Shown here: piece by piece, positions 45,613-54,869 of the stretch | How the letters are laid out: each line of letters begins with the position of its first letter | Numbering within the stretch: position 1 is the first letter of the stretch | NCBI RefSeq assembly: GCF_025854275.1 | Contig: NZ_CP107567.1 | Coordinates: 6,262,001-6,326,000 of the forward strand | Reading direction: 5' to 3' | Origin: Streptomyces peucetius | GTDB taxonomy: Bacteria; Actinomycetota; Actinomycetes; Streptomycetales; Streptomycetaceae | DNA: 64,000 bases | Program-made: the position numbers and the translations under genes | The notes under the pieces: generated by a model | What the model saw: the letters and a program-made list of their open reading frames with translations, nothing else | The model's database searches: none | Told to the model about the DNA's origin: nothing

Positions 45613-47304
45613 GTGACTGACATGCGCATTCTCGGAATCAACGCTCTCTTCCATGACCCCGCCGCCGCCCTCGTCATCGACGGAATGACCGTCGCCGCGG
45701 CAGAGGAGGAACGCTTCTCCCGGCGCAAGCACGGCAAGCGCCCGGTGCCCTTCGCCGCCTGGGAGCTGCCCGAGCAGGCCGCCGCCTGGTGCCTCAAGCG
45801 GGCCGGAATGCGGCCCCAGGACCTGGATGCCGTGGCCTACTCCTTCGACCCCTCGCTCGCCAGGCCGACCGACGCCATGGGCCTCGACGACCCCTGGGAC
45901 CATCTGCGGCTGGCCTACGCGCGGGAGGCCCCCGGCTTCCTGCAGACCGCGATGCCCGGACTCGACGCCGACATCGTCCGCTTCGTACCCCACCACATGG
46001 CGCACGCCGCGTCCGCCGCGTTCGCCGCGACCGACGCCGGCACCTCCTCCGTCCTCGTCCTCGACGGCCGCGGCGAACGCGCCTCGCATCTCGCCGCCCG
46101 CCGCGTCCACGGGCGGCTGGAGGCCCTGCACGCTCAGGACCTGCCGCACTCGCTCGGCCTCGTCTACGAGGAGCTGACCGAGCACCTCGGATTCCTGCGC
46201 TCCAGTGACGAGTTCAAGGTGATGGCCCTCGCCTCCCACGGCAGGCCCCGGATGCTGGCCGAACTGCGCAAGTACGTCCACCCCACCGGCGACGGCGGTT
46301 TCCGGGCCACCGGCGTGCCCTGGCACCAGTTCTGCGCCCCGCGCGGCCCCGACGAGGCGTGGACCCAGGAACACGCCGACGTGGCCGCCAGTGCCCAGGC
46401 CGTCCTCGAGGAGACCATGCTCGACCTCGTACGGTGGCTGCACGGGCAGACCCACGACAGCCTGCTCACGCTCGCCGGCGGCGTCGCCCTCAACTGCGTG
46501 GCCAACTCCCGGATCGCGCGCGAGGGTCCGTTCTCCCGCGTCTGGGTCCAGCCCGCCGCCGGTGACGCCGGCACCGCCCTGGGCGGCGCCCTGCTGCTGT
46601 CCGCCGGCGAAGGCGACGATCCGGAGCCCATGAACGGCGCCGACCTCGGGCGCGACTGGTCCGACGCGGAACTCGGCGCCTGGCTGAAGACCGCCGCCGT
46701 CCCGTTCGACCGGCCGGCCGACATCGCCGCGACCGTGGCGGAGGCACTCGCCGACAACGCGATCGTCGCCTGGTTCCAGGGGCGTTCGGAGTACGGGCCG
46801 CGGGCGCTCGGCCACCGGTCGCTGCTCGCCCACCCCGGCCACGCGGGCAACCTGGAACGCCTCAACGACGTGAAGGGCCGCGAACAGTTCCGGCCGGTCG
46901 CGCCGATGGTGCTCGCCGAACGGGCCCCCGAGATATTCGACGGCCCCATGCCGAGCCCGTACATGCTCTTCGTCCACGACGTGGCCCCCGCCTGGCGGGA
47001 ACGGATCCCGGCGGTCGTGCACGTCGACGGCACCGCCCGCATCCAGACCGTCGACCCGGCCCGCGAGCCGCTGGTGGCCCGGATGCTGCGCGAGTTCGAG
47101 CAGCGCACCAAACTGCCGGTCGTCGTCAACACCAGCCTCAACACGGCCGGCAGGCCCATGGTCGACGACCCGCGGGACGCCCTCGAATGCTTCGGATCCT
47201 CCCCCGTCGACCTGCTGGCCATCGGCCCGTACGCCATCCGGCGCGGCGACTTCTTCCGCCGCTGCGACGACGCGGACGACGCGGGGACGGGGGCGGCGCG
47301 ATGA
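45613..47304 (+). CDS. Carbamoyltransferase (NodU/CmcH family)
   Basis: A 563-residue O-carbamoyltransferase. The N-terminal Kae1-like domain shows ILGINALFHDPAAALVIDG, EEERFSRRKHGKRP, the iron-binding HHMAHAASA and VLDGRGERAS. The C-terminal domain has the signature FQGRSEYGPRALGHRSLLA and PVVVNTSLN. The enzyme transfers carbamoyl from carbamoyl phosphate, via carbamoyl-AMP, to a hydroxyl, typically of a sugar in nodulation factors or antibiotics. GTG 45613 (after GAAAGG) is preferred over ATG 45622. The stop overlaps the next ATG (ATGA). Confidence 0.92.
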   Translation: MTDMRILGINALFHDPAAALVIDGMTVAAAEEERFSRRKHGKRPVPFAAWELPEQAAAWCLKRAGMRPQDLDAVAYSFDPSLARPTDAMGLDDPWDHLRLAYAREAPGFLQTAMPGLDADIVRFVPHHMAHAASAAFAATDAGTSSVLVLDGRGERASHLAARRVHGRLEALHAQDLPHSLGLVYEELTEHLGFLRSSDEFKVMALASHGRPRMLAELRKYVHPTGDGGFRATGVPWHQFCAPRGPDEAWTQEHADVAASAQAVLEETMLDLVRWLHGQTHDSLLTLAGGVALNCVANSRIAREGPFSRVWVQPAAGDAGTALGGALLLSAGEGDDPEPMNGADLGRDWSDAELGAWLKTAAVPFDRPADIAATVAEALADNAIVAWFQGRSEYGPRALGHRSLLAHPGHAGNLERLNDVKGREQFRPVAPMVLAERAPEIFDGPMPSPYMLFVHDVAPAWRERIPAVVHVDGTARIQTVDPAREPLVARMLREFEQRTKLPVVVNTSLNTAGRPMVDDPRDALECFGSSPVDLLAIGPYAIRRGDFFRRCDDADDAGTGAAR

Positions 47305-48437
47305 ACGCCGACGGTGCCATGAGCGGTGGCGGTGCGACGAACGGTGGTGGCGCGGTGAACAGGGACGGTGCGGTGAACGGGAGCGGGCACCCGCCGCCGC
47401 GCTACACCGTGGTGATACCGACCGTCGGCCGTCCCTGCCTGACCGGCTGCCTGCGGGCGCTGGCCGCCGCCACCGGCCCCGGGCCGGTCCGGGTGGTCGT
47501 CGTCGACGACCGCCGCGGCGCGCCGCGCGCCCCGCTCCCCGTCGAGATCCCGGCGACCCTGCGGCCCATCACGTCGATCGTGCCCGGGCGCGCCCGGGGG
47601 CCGGCCGCGGCTCGCAACACCGGGCTGCGGGTCGCCGGACCCGTGCCCTGGGTCGTCTTCCTCGACGACGACGTGGTGCCCGGACCGACCTGGTGCGACG
47701 ACCTGGCCCGCGACCTCGCCGCCGCGGGACGCCGCACCGGCGGTGTGACCGCCCGTATCGACGTGCCGCTGCCGGCCGACCGCGCCCCCACCGACTGGGA
47801 ACGCAACACGGCGGGACTGGCCACCGCCCGCTGGATCACGGCCGACATGGCCTACCGGCGCGAGGTGCTGGACGCCGTCGGCGGCTTCGACGAGCGCTTC
47901 CCCCGTGCCTTCCGTGAGGACGCCGACCTCGCGCTGCGGGTCCGGGCCGCCGGCTGGTCGCTGGCCGCGGGCACCCGCACCACCACCCACCCGGTGCGCC
48001 CGGCGGGCCGCTGGGTCTCCGTACGCGTCCAGGCGGGCAACGCCGACGACGTCCTCATGAACCGGCTGCACGGCCGCGACTGGTGGCGGCGCGCGGACGC
48101 GCCACGGGGGCGCCTGCCCCGCCACCTCGCGGTGACCGCCGCCGGGGTGGCCGCACTCTCCTGCGCCGCGTCGGCCAGACCCGCCGCCGCGGCCTGCGCC
48201 GCGCTGTGGCTGGCCGGCACCGCCGAATTCGCCTGGGCGCGGATCGCACCCGGGCCGAGGACCCGCGACGAGATCGTCTCGATGGTGCTGACCAGCGCGG
48301 CCATCCCGCCGGTGGCGACCTGGCACTGGCTGAGGGCGCAACTGCGGCACCGCGGGGCGCCGCCGCTCCGGCCACCGGAGACGGCTCCGGCCACCGGCAC
48401 CCCGGACCGGCCGGCCAGGGAGGCGGTGCTGCCATGA
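47301..48437 (+). CDS. Family 2 glycosyltransferase
   Basis: A 378-residue GT2 enzyme with a GT-A fold. YTVVIPTVGRPCLTGCLRAL starts the catalytic domain at about residue 35, VVVVDDRRG and the DxD-type VFLDDDVVPG follow, and ADMAYRREVLDAVGGFDERFPRAFREDADLALRV completes the acceptor side. Two hydrophobic segments near 275-310 suggest membrane association. The first 33 residues are an imperfect Gly/Ala/Asn repeat (GAMSGGGATNGGGAVN) with no counterpart in ordinary GT2 enzymes. It is coupled at both ends by ATGA overlaps. Confidence 0.88.
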   Translation: MNADGAMSGGGATNGGGAVNRDGAVNGSGHPPPRYTVVIPTVGRPCLTGCLRALAAATGPGPVRVVVVDDRRGAPRAPLPVEIPATLRPITSIVPGRARGPAAARNTGLRVAGPVPWVVFLDDDVVPGPTWCDDLARDLAAAGRRTGGVTARIDVPLPADRAPTDWERNTAGLATARWITADMAYRREVLDAVGGFDERFPRAFREDADLALRVRAAGWSLAAGTRTTTHPVRPAGRWVSVRVQAGNADDVLMNRLHGRDWWRRADAPRGRLPRHLAVTAAGVAALSCAASARPAAAACAALWLAGTAEFAWARIAPGPRTRDEIVSMVLTSAAIPPVATWHWLRAQLRHRGAPPLRPPETAPATGTPDRPAREAVLP

Positions 48438-49381
48438 GCGGCTCCTCCACGGCCGGTGCCGCGCAGGACCCCTGGCTGTTCCACGGCCCGGCCGCCCCGC
48501 GGGGCACGGCGCTGCCGCCGGACGCCGTGGGCCTGCCGGACGCGGTTCTCTTCGACCGCGACGGCACGCTCGTCGTCGACGTCCCGTACAACGGCGACCC
48601 GACGCGTGTGGTGCCGATGCCGTCCGCCGTGGAGGCGCTCGCCGCCGTGCGGGCGCTGGGGATACGGGTGGGCGTCGTCAGCAACCAGTCGGGTGTCGCC
48701 CGCGGGATGCTGACTCCCCGTCAGGTGGCGGCCGTGCAGCGCCGTGTCGACGCGTTCCTCGGACCGTTCGACATCTGGGCGGTCTGCCCCCACGGGCCGG
48801 ACGACGGCTGCCGCTGCCGCAAGCCCGCGCCGGGGCTGGTGCTCGCCGCCTGCGAGGCGCTCGGCGTGTGTCCGGCGCGCACCGCCGTCATCGGCGACAT
48901 CGGCTCCGACGTGGCCGCCGCGCTGGCCGCCGGGGCGCGCGGCGTCCTGGTCCCGACCCCGGCCACCCTCCCCGAGGAGATCGCCGCCGCCCCCGACACG
49001 GCCCCGGACCTCCTCCGGGCGGTCCGCCTCGTACTGGACCCCAGCGCCCGCTGCCACCGCCCCACGGCCCCGCCGCGCCACCGTAGCCCCGCGCCGCCTG
49101 CCCGGCTCGCCCCGGCACGGGGCCCGGCGCCCGGCGGTGCGCCGACGCCGGACGCGGCGGTGGCGGCGGGTCGCGCGGTCGCCGTCCGTGCCGACGGGCC
49201 CGGTCCCGTGGTTGTGGCCGCGGCAGGGTTGCCGGCCGGTGCGGTCGCTCTCCCCGCGGTTGCGCCGGTGGGTGGTGCAGCCGGTGCGGCGGCCGCCGGA
49301 GCGGCGGGCGGCGGTCCGCCCCGCGTGGGAGGGCCGGCTGCGTGGCAGGGCGACGGCGTCGTGGTGGAGGAGGGGCGATGA
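48434..49381 (+). CDS. gmhB: HAD heptose-bisphosphate phosphatase-like protein
   Basis: A 315-residue HAD phosphatase. Residues about 35-200 match GmhB: VLFDRDGTLVVDVPY (nucleophile DxD), SNQSGVARG, the zinc-loop CPHGPDDGCRCRKPAPG, and IGDIGSDVAAALAAGA. It should remove the 7-phosphate from D-glycero-D-manno-heptose 1,7-bisphosphate, or act on a related sugar. The last 110 residues or so are Pro/Ala/Gly/Val low-complexity sequence absent from ordinary GmhB; this tail may be disordered or may be read-through of former intergenic DNA. ATGA overlaps join it to the GT2 and GT9 genes. Confidence 0.85.
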   Translation: MSGSSTAGAAQDPWLFHGPAAPRGTALPPDAVGLPDAVLFDRDGTLVVDVPYNGDPTRVVPMPSAVEALAAVRALGIRVGVVSNQSGVARGMLTPRQVAAVQRRVDAFLGPFDIWAVCPHGPDDGCRCRKPAPGLVLAACEALGVCPARTAVIGDIGSDVAAALAAGARGVLVPTPATLPEEIAAAPDTAPDLLRAVRLVLDPSARCHRPTAPPRHRSPAPPARLAPARGPAPGGAPTPDAAVAAGRAVAVRADGPGPVVVAAAGLPAGAVALPAVAPVGGAAGAAAAGAAGGGPPRVGGPAAWQGDGVVVEEGR

Positions 49382-50424
49382 GCAGGCGGCCCAGGACTCT
49401 GGTGGTGCGGCTCGACAGCGCCGGTGACGTGCTGCTCGCCGGCCCGGCCGTGCGGGCCGTCGCCGCCGGTTCCTCGCACACGGCCCTGCTCTGCGGCCCG
49501 CTCGGCGTGCCCGCGGCGCAGTTGCTGCCCGGCGTGGACCAGGTCCTGGTCCATGACGCGCCGTGGGTGGGCCTCGAGCCCGCGCCGGTGTCGCAGGAGC
49601 AGACCGAGCGGCTGCTCGAGACGCTGCGGGCCGGACGGTACGACCGGGCCCTCGTTCTCGTGTCGTACCACCAGAGCCCGCTGCCGATCGCGCTGCTGCT
49701 GAAGCTCGCCGGCGTCGGCTGGACCGCCGCCGACAGCGAGGACTACCCCGGCGCGCTGCTGGACCTGAGGCACCGTCGGCAACCGCACCGCCACGAGGCC
49801 CTGGCCGCGCTCGACCTCGCCCTGGACTCGGGCTTCGCCCTGCCGCCCGGCGACGACGGTTCGCTGCGGATCTCCGCCCCGCCCGCGACCACGCACCTGA
49901 CCGGACCCGAGCCGTACGTCGTACTGCACCCGGGGGCCGCCGTGCCCGCCCGTGCGTGGAGCGCCGACCGGGCCGCGCGCGCCGCGGCCGCCCTGTCGGC
50001 GGCCGGGCACCGGGTCGTGGTGACCGGCGGCCGGGCGGAGAAGGACCTGACCGCGGCGGTCGCCGCGGACCACGCGCTCGACCTCGGCGGGATGACGGAC
50101 CTTCACCAGCTGGCCGGTGTCCTGGCCGGGGCACGGGTCGCCGTGGTCGGCAACACCGGCCCCGGCCACCTGGCCGCCGCCGTCGGCACGCCGGTCGTCT
50201 GCCTTTTCGCACCCGTGGTGCCGGCCGAGCGCTGGCGCCCGTACAACGTGCCGCACGTGCTGCTGGGCGACCAGCACGCACAGTGCGCCGACAGCAGGGC
50301 CCGCAGCTGTCCCGTCCCGGGGCACCCCTGCCTGGACGGCATCGGCAATGCCGAGGTGCTCGCCGCCGTGGCGGCGCTCGGTGGGACCGCGACCGAGACG
50401 AAGGAGCGAGGAGCGCGACGATGA
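49378..50424 (+). CDS. GT9 heptosyltransferase-like glycosyltransferase
   Basis: A 348-residue GT-B enzyme of family GT9, related to ADP-heptose:LPS heptosyltransferases. It has the N-terminal LVVRLDSAGDVLLAGPAVRAVA, then YVVLHPGAAVPARAW, VVVTGGRAEKDL, and the donor-site block VAVVGNTGPGHLAAAVGTPVVCLF. It would move a heptose (or chemically similar hexose) from an ADP-sugar to an unknown acceptor in this non-LPS organism. A Cys-containing loop (CADSRARSCPVPGHPC) near the C-terminus is also typical of GT9. ATGA overlaps on both sides. Confidence 0.88.
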   Translation: MSRRPRTLVVRLDSAGDVLLAGPAVRAVAAGSSHTALLCGPLGVPAAQLLPGVDQVLVHDAPWVGLEPAPVSQEQTERLLETLRAGRYDRALVLVSYHQSPLPIALLLKLAGVGWTAADSEDYPGALLDLRHRRQPHRHEALAALDLALDSGFALPPGDDGSLRISAPPATTHLTGPEPYVVLHPGAAVPARAWSADRAARAAAALSAAGHRVVVTGGRAEKDLTAAVAADHALDLGGMTDLHQLAGVLAGARVAVVGNTGPGHLAAAVGTPVVCLFAPVVPAERWRPYNVPHVLLGDQHAQCADSRARSCPVPGHPCLDGIGNAEVLAAVAALGGTATETKERGARR

Positions 50425-51386
50425 ACATCCTGTTGTGGCATGTGCACGGCTCCTGGACGACGGCGTTCGTGCAGGGCCCGCACACGTATCTCGTCCCGGT
50501 CACCCCCGACCGCGGCCCCGACGGGCTCGGCCGGGCCCGCACGTACTCCTGGCCCGAGTCGGTGCGCGAGGTGGCTCCGGAGCAGCTGCGCGACGCCGCG
50601 GTCGACCTGGTCGTCCTCCAGCGGCCGCACGAGGCGGAGCTCGCCGAGCGATGGCTCGGAGGCAGGCGCCCCGGCCGCGACGTGCCCGCGGTCTACCTGG
50701 AGCACAACGCGCCGGACGGCGAGGTGCCCCGCACCCGGCACCCCTGCGCGGACCGCGACGACCTCACCCTCGTCCACGTCACGCACTTCAACCGGCTGTT
50801 CTGGGACAACGGCCGGGCCCGCACCGAGGTCGTCGAGCACGGCATCGTCGACCCCGGCCACCTCTACAGCGGCCGGCTGGCCCGCGCGGCGGTCGTCGTC
50901 AACGAGCCCGTGCGGCGCGGCCGGTACACCGGCACCGACCTGCTGCCCGCACTCGCGCAGGCCACCCCGCTGGACGTCTTCGGCATGCGCACCGAAGGGC
51001 TCGCCGAACACCTCGGTATGCCCGAGGAACGCTGCCGCACCGCCGATCTGCCCCAGCAGCAGCTGCATGGCGCCATGGCCGAACGCCGACTGTATCTGCA
51101 CCCGGTGCGCTGGACATCCCTGGGCCTGTCGCTGTTGGAGGCCATGCACCTGGGCATGCCGGTCGTCGCCCTCGCCACCACGGAGGCCGTCGAGGCGGTC
51201 CCCGAGGGCACCGGCACCCTCTCCACCCGCCCCGAGGTCCTCGCCGCCGCCGCCCGCCGGTATCTGAACGAGCCGGAGGCCGCGGCGGAGGACGGCGCCC
51301 GAGCCCGCCAGGCGGCGCTGCGGCGCTACGGACTCAAACGCTTCCTCGACGACTGGGAGCGCCTGATGAAGGAGGTGTGCGCATGA
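50421..51386 (+). CDS. GT4-like glycosyltransferase
   Basis: A 321-residue GT-B glycosyltransferase. The N-terminal half is short (MNILLWHVHGSWTTAFVQGPH) and contains VYLEHNAPDGEVPRTRHP and THFNRLFWDNGRART. The C-terminal donor-binding half has LYLHPVRWTSLGLSLLEAMHLGMPVVALATTEAVEAV, the family 4 EX7E-type region. The donor and acceptor cannot be told. It is coupled by ATGA overlaps to GT9 upstream and GT4 downstream, so it acts in the same glycan assembly line. Confidence 0.82.
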   Translation: MNILLWHVHGSWTTAFVQGPHTYLVPVTPDRGPDGLGRARTYSWPESVREVAPEQLRDAAVDLVVLQRPHEAELAERWLGGRRPGRDVPAVYLEHNAPDGEVPRTRHPCADRDDLTLVHVTHFNRLFWDNGRARTEVVEHGIVDPGHLYSGRLARAAVVVNEPVRRGRYTGTDLLPALAQATPLDVFGMRTEGLAEHLGMPEERCRTADLPQQQLHGAMAERRLYLHPVRWTSLGLSLLEAMHLGMPVVALATTEAVEAVPEGTGTLSTRPEVLAAAARRYLNEPEAAAEDGARARQAALRRYGLKRFLDDWERLMKEVCA

Positions 51387-52654
51387 CCGCCCGTGATCTC
51401 ATCGGCAGTGAAGCGCTGTCCATCGCGCTCGTCTCGGAGCACGCAAGCCCGCTCGCCGCGCTCGGCGGGGTGGACGCGGGCGGCCAGAACGTCCATGTCG
51501 CGCGCCTGGCGAGCGCACTCGCCGACCGCGGCCACCAGGTCACCGTCTACACCCGGCGCGACGCGCGGGGCCTGCCCGACTTGGTGCCGCTGCGGGCCGG
51601 CGTCGACGTCCGCCATGTGCCCGCCGGCCCGCCGGAGGCGATACCGAAGGACGAGCTGCTGCCCCACATGCTCGGCTTCGGGCGTCACCTGGCGCGCGAG
51701 TGGCAGACCCGCCCGCCGGACGTCGTGCACTCCCACTTCTGGATGTCGGGTCTCGCCTCGCTGCACGCGGTACGCGAACTGGAGCTGCCGCTGGTGCACA
51801 CGTACCACGCGCTCGGCACCGTGAAGCGGCGTCACCAGCGGCACGCGGACACCAGCCCGCCCGCCCGGATCGCCTGCGAGAAGGAGGTCGGGATCGGCTG
51901 CGACCGGATCATCGCCACCTGCCGCGACGAGGTCGCGGAGCTGACCGCCATGGGCATCACCGCCGACCGGGTGGACGTCGTGCCGTGCGGTGTCGACACC
52001 GACCAGTTCACCCCGCACGGACCGGCCGCCGAACGGGGCGCGCACCGCCACCGGCTGCTCCAGATCGGCCGGGTGGTCCCGCGCAAGGGCGCGGCCGTCT
52101 CCGTCACCGCGCTGCCCCGGCTGCCCGGTGCCGAACTCCTCGTGGTCGGCGGCCCGCCGGCCGGGCGGCTCGACGACGACCCGGAAGTGCGCCGGCTGCG
52201 CGACCTCGCGCACGGCCTCGGCGTCGCCGACCGGGTCCGCTTCACCGGGGCCGTCGCCGGCGAGGACGTCGCACCGCTGCTGCGCAGCGCCGACGTGGTG
52301 CTGTGTCCCGGGGACTACGAACCCTTCGGGATCGTCCCGCTGGAGGCGATGGCCTGCGGGACGCCCGTCGTCGCCACCGCCGTCGGCGGCCAGCTCGACA
52401 CCGTCGCCGACCCCGGGACCGGGCGACTGGTGCCGCCCCGCGACCCGGACGCGCTCGCCCGTGCCGTGGCCGGTCTGCTGGCCGACCCGGCGGCGCGGGA
52501 GGCGTGCGGAACGGCGGGTCGGCAACGGGTCCTCGCCCGGTACGGCTGGACGAGGATCGCCGCCGCCACCGAAGCCGTGTACCTCGGCGTCCTGGCCGGC
52601 CGGCCCGCCCGGCGCGGGGCCCCCGGAGCGGCCTGGGCGACGGGGGTGGTGTGA
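51383..52654 (+). CDS. GT4 family glycosyltransferase
   Basis: A 423-residue GT4 enzyme of the MshA/sucrose-synthase-like group. The N-terminal GGVDAGGQNVHVARLASALADRGHQVTVYTRR binds the acceptor. VVHSHFWMSGLASLHA, LQIGRVVPRKGAA, and the donor-site CPGDYEPFGIVPLEAMACGTPVVATAVGG (EX7E) are complete. It probably uses a UDP- or ADP-sugar. It is the last of six genes in unbroken ATGA overlap; the next gene follows after 120 bp. Confidence 0.88.
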   Translation: MTARDLIGSEALSIALVSEHASPLAALGGVDAGGQNVHVARLASALADRGHQVTVYTRRDARGLPDLVPLRAGVDVRHVPAGPPEAIPKDELLPHMLGFGRHLAREWQTRPPDVVHSHFWMSGLASLHAVRELELPLVHTYHALGTVKRRHQRHADTSPPARIACEKEVGIGCDRIIATCRDEVAELTAMGITADRVDVVPCGVDTDQFTPHGPAAERGAHRHRLLQIGRVVPRKGAAVSVTALPRLPGAELLVVGGPPAGRLDDDPEVRRLRDLAHGLGVADRVRFTGAVAGEDVAPLLRSADVVLCPGDYEPFGIVPLEAMACGTPVVATAVGGQLDTVADPGTGRLVPPRDPDALARAVAGLLADPAAREACGTAGRQRVLARYGWTRIAAATEAVYLGVLAGRPARRGAPGAAWATGVV

Positions 52655-52774
52655 CGCACCGGCCCCCGGAGACACGACCGCCCCCCTGCCAACGAGACCG
52701 CGCAGCACCGACGTTTCGAAGGAGGTGCGGGAACGGCCACCGTCCCCCGGGACGCACGGCACGCCCCGACCAGC

Positions 52775-53440
52775 ATGAACGAAGCCCTTGCAAGCGAGGC
52801 CGCGCACCGGCACTGCCAGTCGCTCCAGGACGCCCTCGTCCGGTTCCGCCGGCAGAACCTGGGACAGATCACCGCATGGGGCGGCCACCTCGCCGCGGTA
52901 CTCTCCGTCGGCGGCAGGCTGCTGGCCGCGGGGAACGGCGGCAGCGCGGCCCAGGCACAGCACCTGACCGCGGAACTCGTCGGCCGCTACCGGGACGAAC
53001 GGCCCGCCCACTCGGCCATCGCGCTGCACTCGGAAACGTCCAGCGTGACCGCCATCGGCAACGACTACGGTTTCGACCAGGTGTTCGCCCGGCAGGTCGA
53101 GGCGCACGGCCGCCCCGGTGACGTCCTCGTCCTGCTGTCCACGTCCGGCGGCAGCCCCAATCTGATCAGCGCGGCCAGGACGGGACGGGCCGCGGGGCTG
53201 CGGGTGTGGGCGATGACCGGACCCGGCCCCAACCCGCTGGCCGAGGCAGCCGACGAGACGCTGTGCGTCGACGCCGGCTCCACCGCGACCGTGCAGGAGG
53301 CACACCTCGTCGCCGTCCATCTGCTCTGCGAGGTCTTCGACCTGGCGACCAAGGCGACCGAGGCGCCCGCGCCGGTCGTGCGGCGTGCCCCGGGAGCGGC
53401 CGCGACCCAGGCCGCCGTCGTCCGCCGGAGGATGTCATGA
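52775..53440 (+). CDS. gmhA: Phosphoheptose isomerase-like SIS protein
   Basis: A 221-residue SIS-domain protein of the GmhA type. The diagnostic blocks are LLAAGNGGSAAQAQHLTAELVGRY, SSVTAIGNDYGFDQVFARQVEA, VLLSTSGGSPNLISA and VQEAHLVAVHLLCE. GmhA converts sedoheptulose 7-phosphate to D-glycero-D-manno-heptose 7-phosphate, the first step of ADP-heptose synthesis. ATG 52775 is the clear start. A strong AGGAGGT lies about 50 bp upstream (52720-52726) with no start codon at the right distance. The stop overlaps the HldE-like gene. Confidence 0.88.
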   Translation: MNEALASEAAHRHCQSLQDALVRFRRQNLGQITAWGGHLAAVLSVGGRLLAAGNGGSAAQAQHLTAELVGRYRDERPAHSAIALHSETSSVTAIGNDYGFDQVFARQVEAHGRPGDVLVLLSTSGGSPNLISAARTGRAAGLRVWAMTGPGPNPLAEAADETLCVDAGSTATVQEAHLVAVHLLCEVFDLATKATEAPAPVVRRAPGAAATQAAVVRRRMS

Positions 53441-54849
53441 CTGCCCGAGGACCGCTGGTCGTCGTCGGGGACGTCCTGCTGGACGAGGACATCGACGGCG
53501 TCGCCGACCGGCTCGCCCCGGACGCCCCCGCGCCGGTCGTGGACGTACGGAGCCAGCTGCGCCGCCCCGGCGGCGCCGGACTCGCCGCGGTCCTGGCGGC
53601 CCGGTCCGGCCGGGACGTGGTCCTGGTCACCGCGCTCGGCGACGACGCCGCCAGCGAGGCCGTACGGCGTGCGCTGCACGGCAGGGTCCGGCTCGTGGAG
53701 GTGCCGATGAACGGCACCCTGCCGGTCAAGACCCGGGTCATGGCGGGCGGCCGCCCGCTCGTACGGATCGACCGCGGCGGCGGCACGCCCGGCGAACCGG
53801 GTGACGCGGTGCGCGACGCGCTGGCCGGGGCGCACACCGTCCTCGTCGCCGACTACGGCCGCCACACGGTCGGCGCCGTACGGGAGCAGTTGGTCGCCGC
53901 CGCCCGCCGGGTGCCCCTGGTGTGGGACCCGCACCCCAGAGGTGACACGCCCGTGCCGGGCGCCCGGATCGTCACCCCCAACGCGGCGGAGGTCTCGTCC
54001 CTGACGGCGCAGCCGGCAGCCGGGGCGGGCCGGTCGCTGCGGGACTTCGCCGAGCACGGCCGGGAACTCGCGGAGCGCTGGCGGGCGGCGGCCGTCGCCG
54101 TCACGCTCGGCGACCGCGGCGTCCTGCTGACCCGGCCCGGCGACGGGACACCGATGCTGGTGCCCGCCCCGTACCGCGCGGACGGCGACACCTGCGGCGC
54201 CGGTGACTGTTTCGCTGCGGCGACGGCCACCGAGCTGGCGGACGGCGCCCTGCCGGAGGAGGCGGTGCAGCGGGCCGTCGCCCGTGCCGCGGCGTTCGTG
54301 GCGGCCGGCGGGGCGGGCAACCCGGGACTGTGGCGCACGGCCGGCCCGGCCCGCCCGGTACGGGCCGCCGAGAACGACCCGTTCGCCCTGGCGGAACGCG
54401 TCCGGGCGCGCGGCGGCACGGTGGTCGCCACCGGCGGCTGCTTCGACCTGCTGCACGCCGGCCACGTCGGGCTGCTGGAGAGCGCCAGGCGCATCGGGGA
54501 CTGCCTCATCGTGTGCGTGAACTCCGACGAGTCGATCACCCGCCGCAAGGGCCCGGGCCGCCCGCTCACCCCGGTGCACGACCGGATCCGGGTGCTCGCC
54601 GGTCTCGGCAGTGTCGACGCCGTCGCCGTCTTCGAGGAGGACACCCCGATCGCGCTGCTGAACCGCCTGCGGCCGGATGTGTGGGTGAAGGGCGGCGACT
54701 ACGCCGTCGAGGAACTCCCCGAGGCCGACGTCGTACGCGCCTGGGGCGGGCAGGCCGTCGTACTGCCCTACCTCGACGGCCGTTCCACCACCCTGCTGGC
54801 CCGCCGCGCCGCCCAGGCCCAGGCCGCCGCACGGACCGCTGCGCACTGA
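53437..54849 (+). CDS. hldE: Bifunctional heptose kinase/adenylyltransferase (HldE-like)
   Basis: A 470-residue two-domain enzyme. Residues about 1-310 are a PfkB kinase (VVVGDVLLDEDIDG, RPGGAGLAAVLAARSG, and catalytic DTCGAGDCFAAATA). Residues about 335-460 are a nucleotidyltransferase (GGCFDLLHAGHVGLLESA with HxGH, VCVNSDESITRRKGPGRP). HldE phosphorylates heptose 7-phosphate at C1 and then makes ADP-heptose from the monophosphate, on either side of the GmhB step. In bleomycin loci a relative (BlmC type) makes an NDP-hexose instead, so the sugar may be mannose-like. ATGA overlap with gmhA. Confidence 0.9.
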   Translation: MTARGPLVVVGDVLLDEDIDGVADRLAPDAPAPVVDVRSQLRRPGGAGLAAVLAARSGRDVVLVTALGDDAASEAVRRALHGRVRLVEVPMNGTLPVKTRVMAGGRPLVRIDRGGGTPGEPGDAVRDALAGAHTVLVADYGRHTVGAVREQLVAAARRVPLVWDPHPRGDTPVPGARIVTPNAAEVSSLTAQPAAGAGRSLRDFAEHGRELAERWRAAAVAVTLGDRGVLLTRPGDGTPMLVPAPYRADGDTCGAGDCFAAATATELADGALPEEAVQRAVARAAAFVAAGGAGNPGLWRTAGPARPVRAAENDPFALAERVRARGGTVVATGGCFDLLHAGHVGLLESARRIGDCLIVCVNSDESITRRKGPGRPLTPVHDRIRVLAGLGSVDAVAVFEEDTPIALLNRLRPDVWVKGGDYAVEELPEADVVRAWGGQAVVLPYLDGRSTTLLARRAAQAQAAARTAAH

Positions 54850-54869
54850 TCCGCCGGAAGGAGACCGTG

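Noticed and set aside
47852..50542. 896-codon minus-strand frame over the sugar operon
   Set aside because: Arg/Pro/Ala-rich shadow of the GT2, GmhB and GT9 genes.
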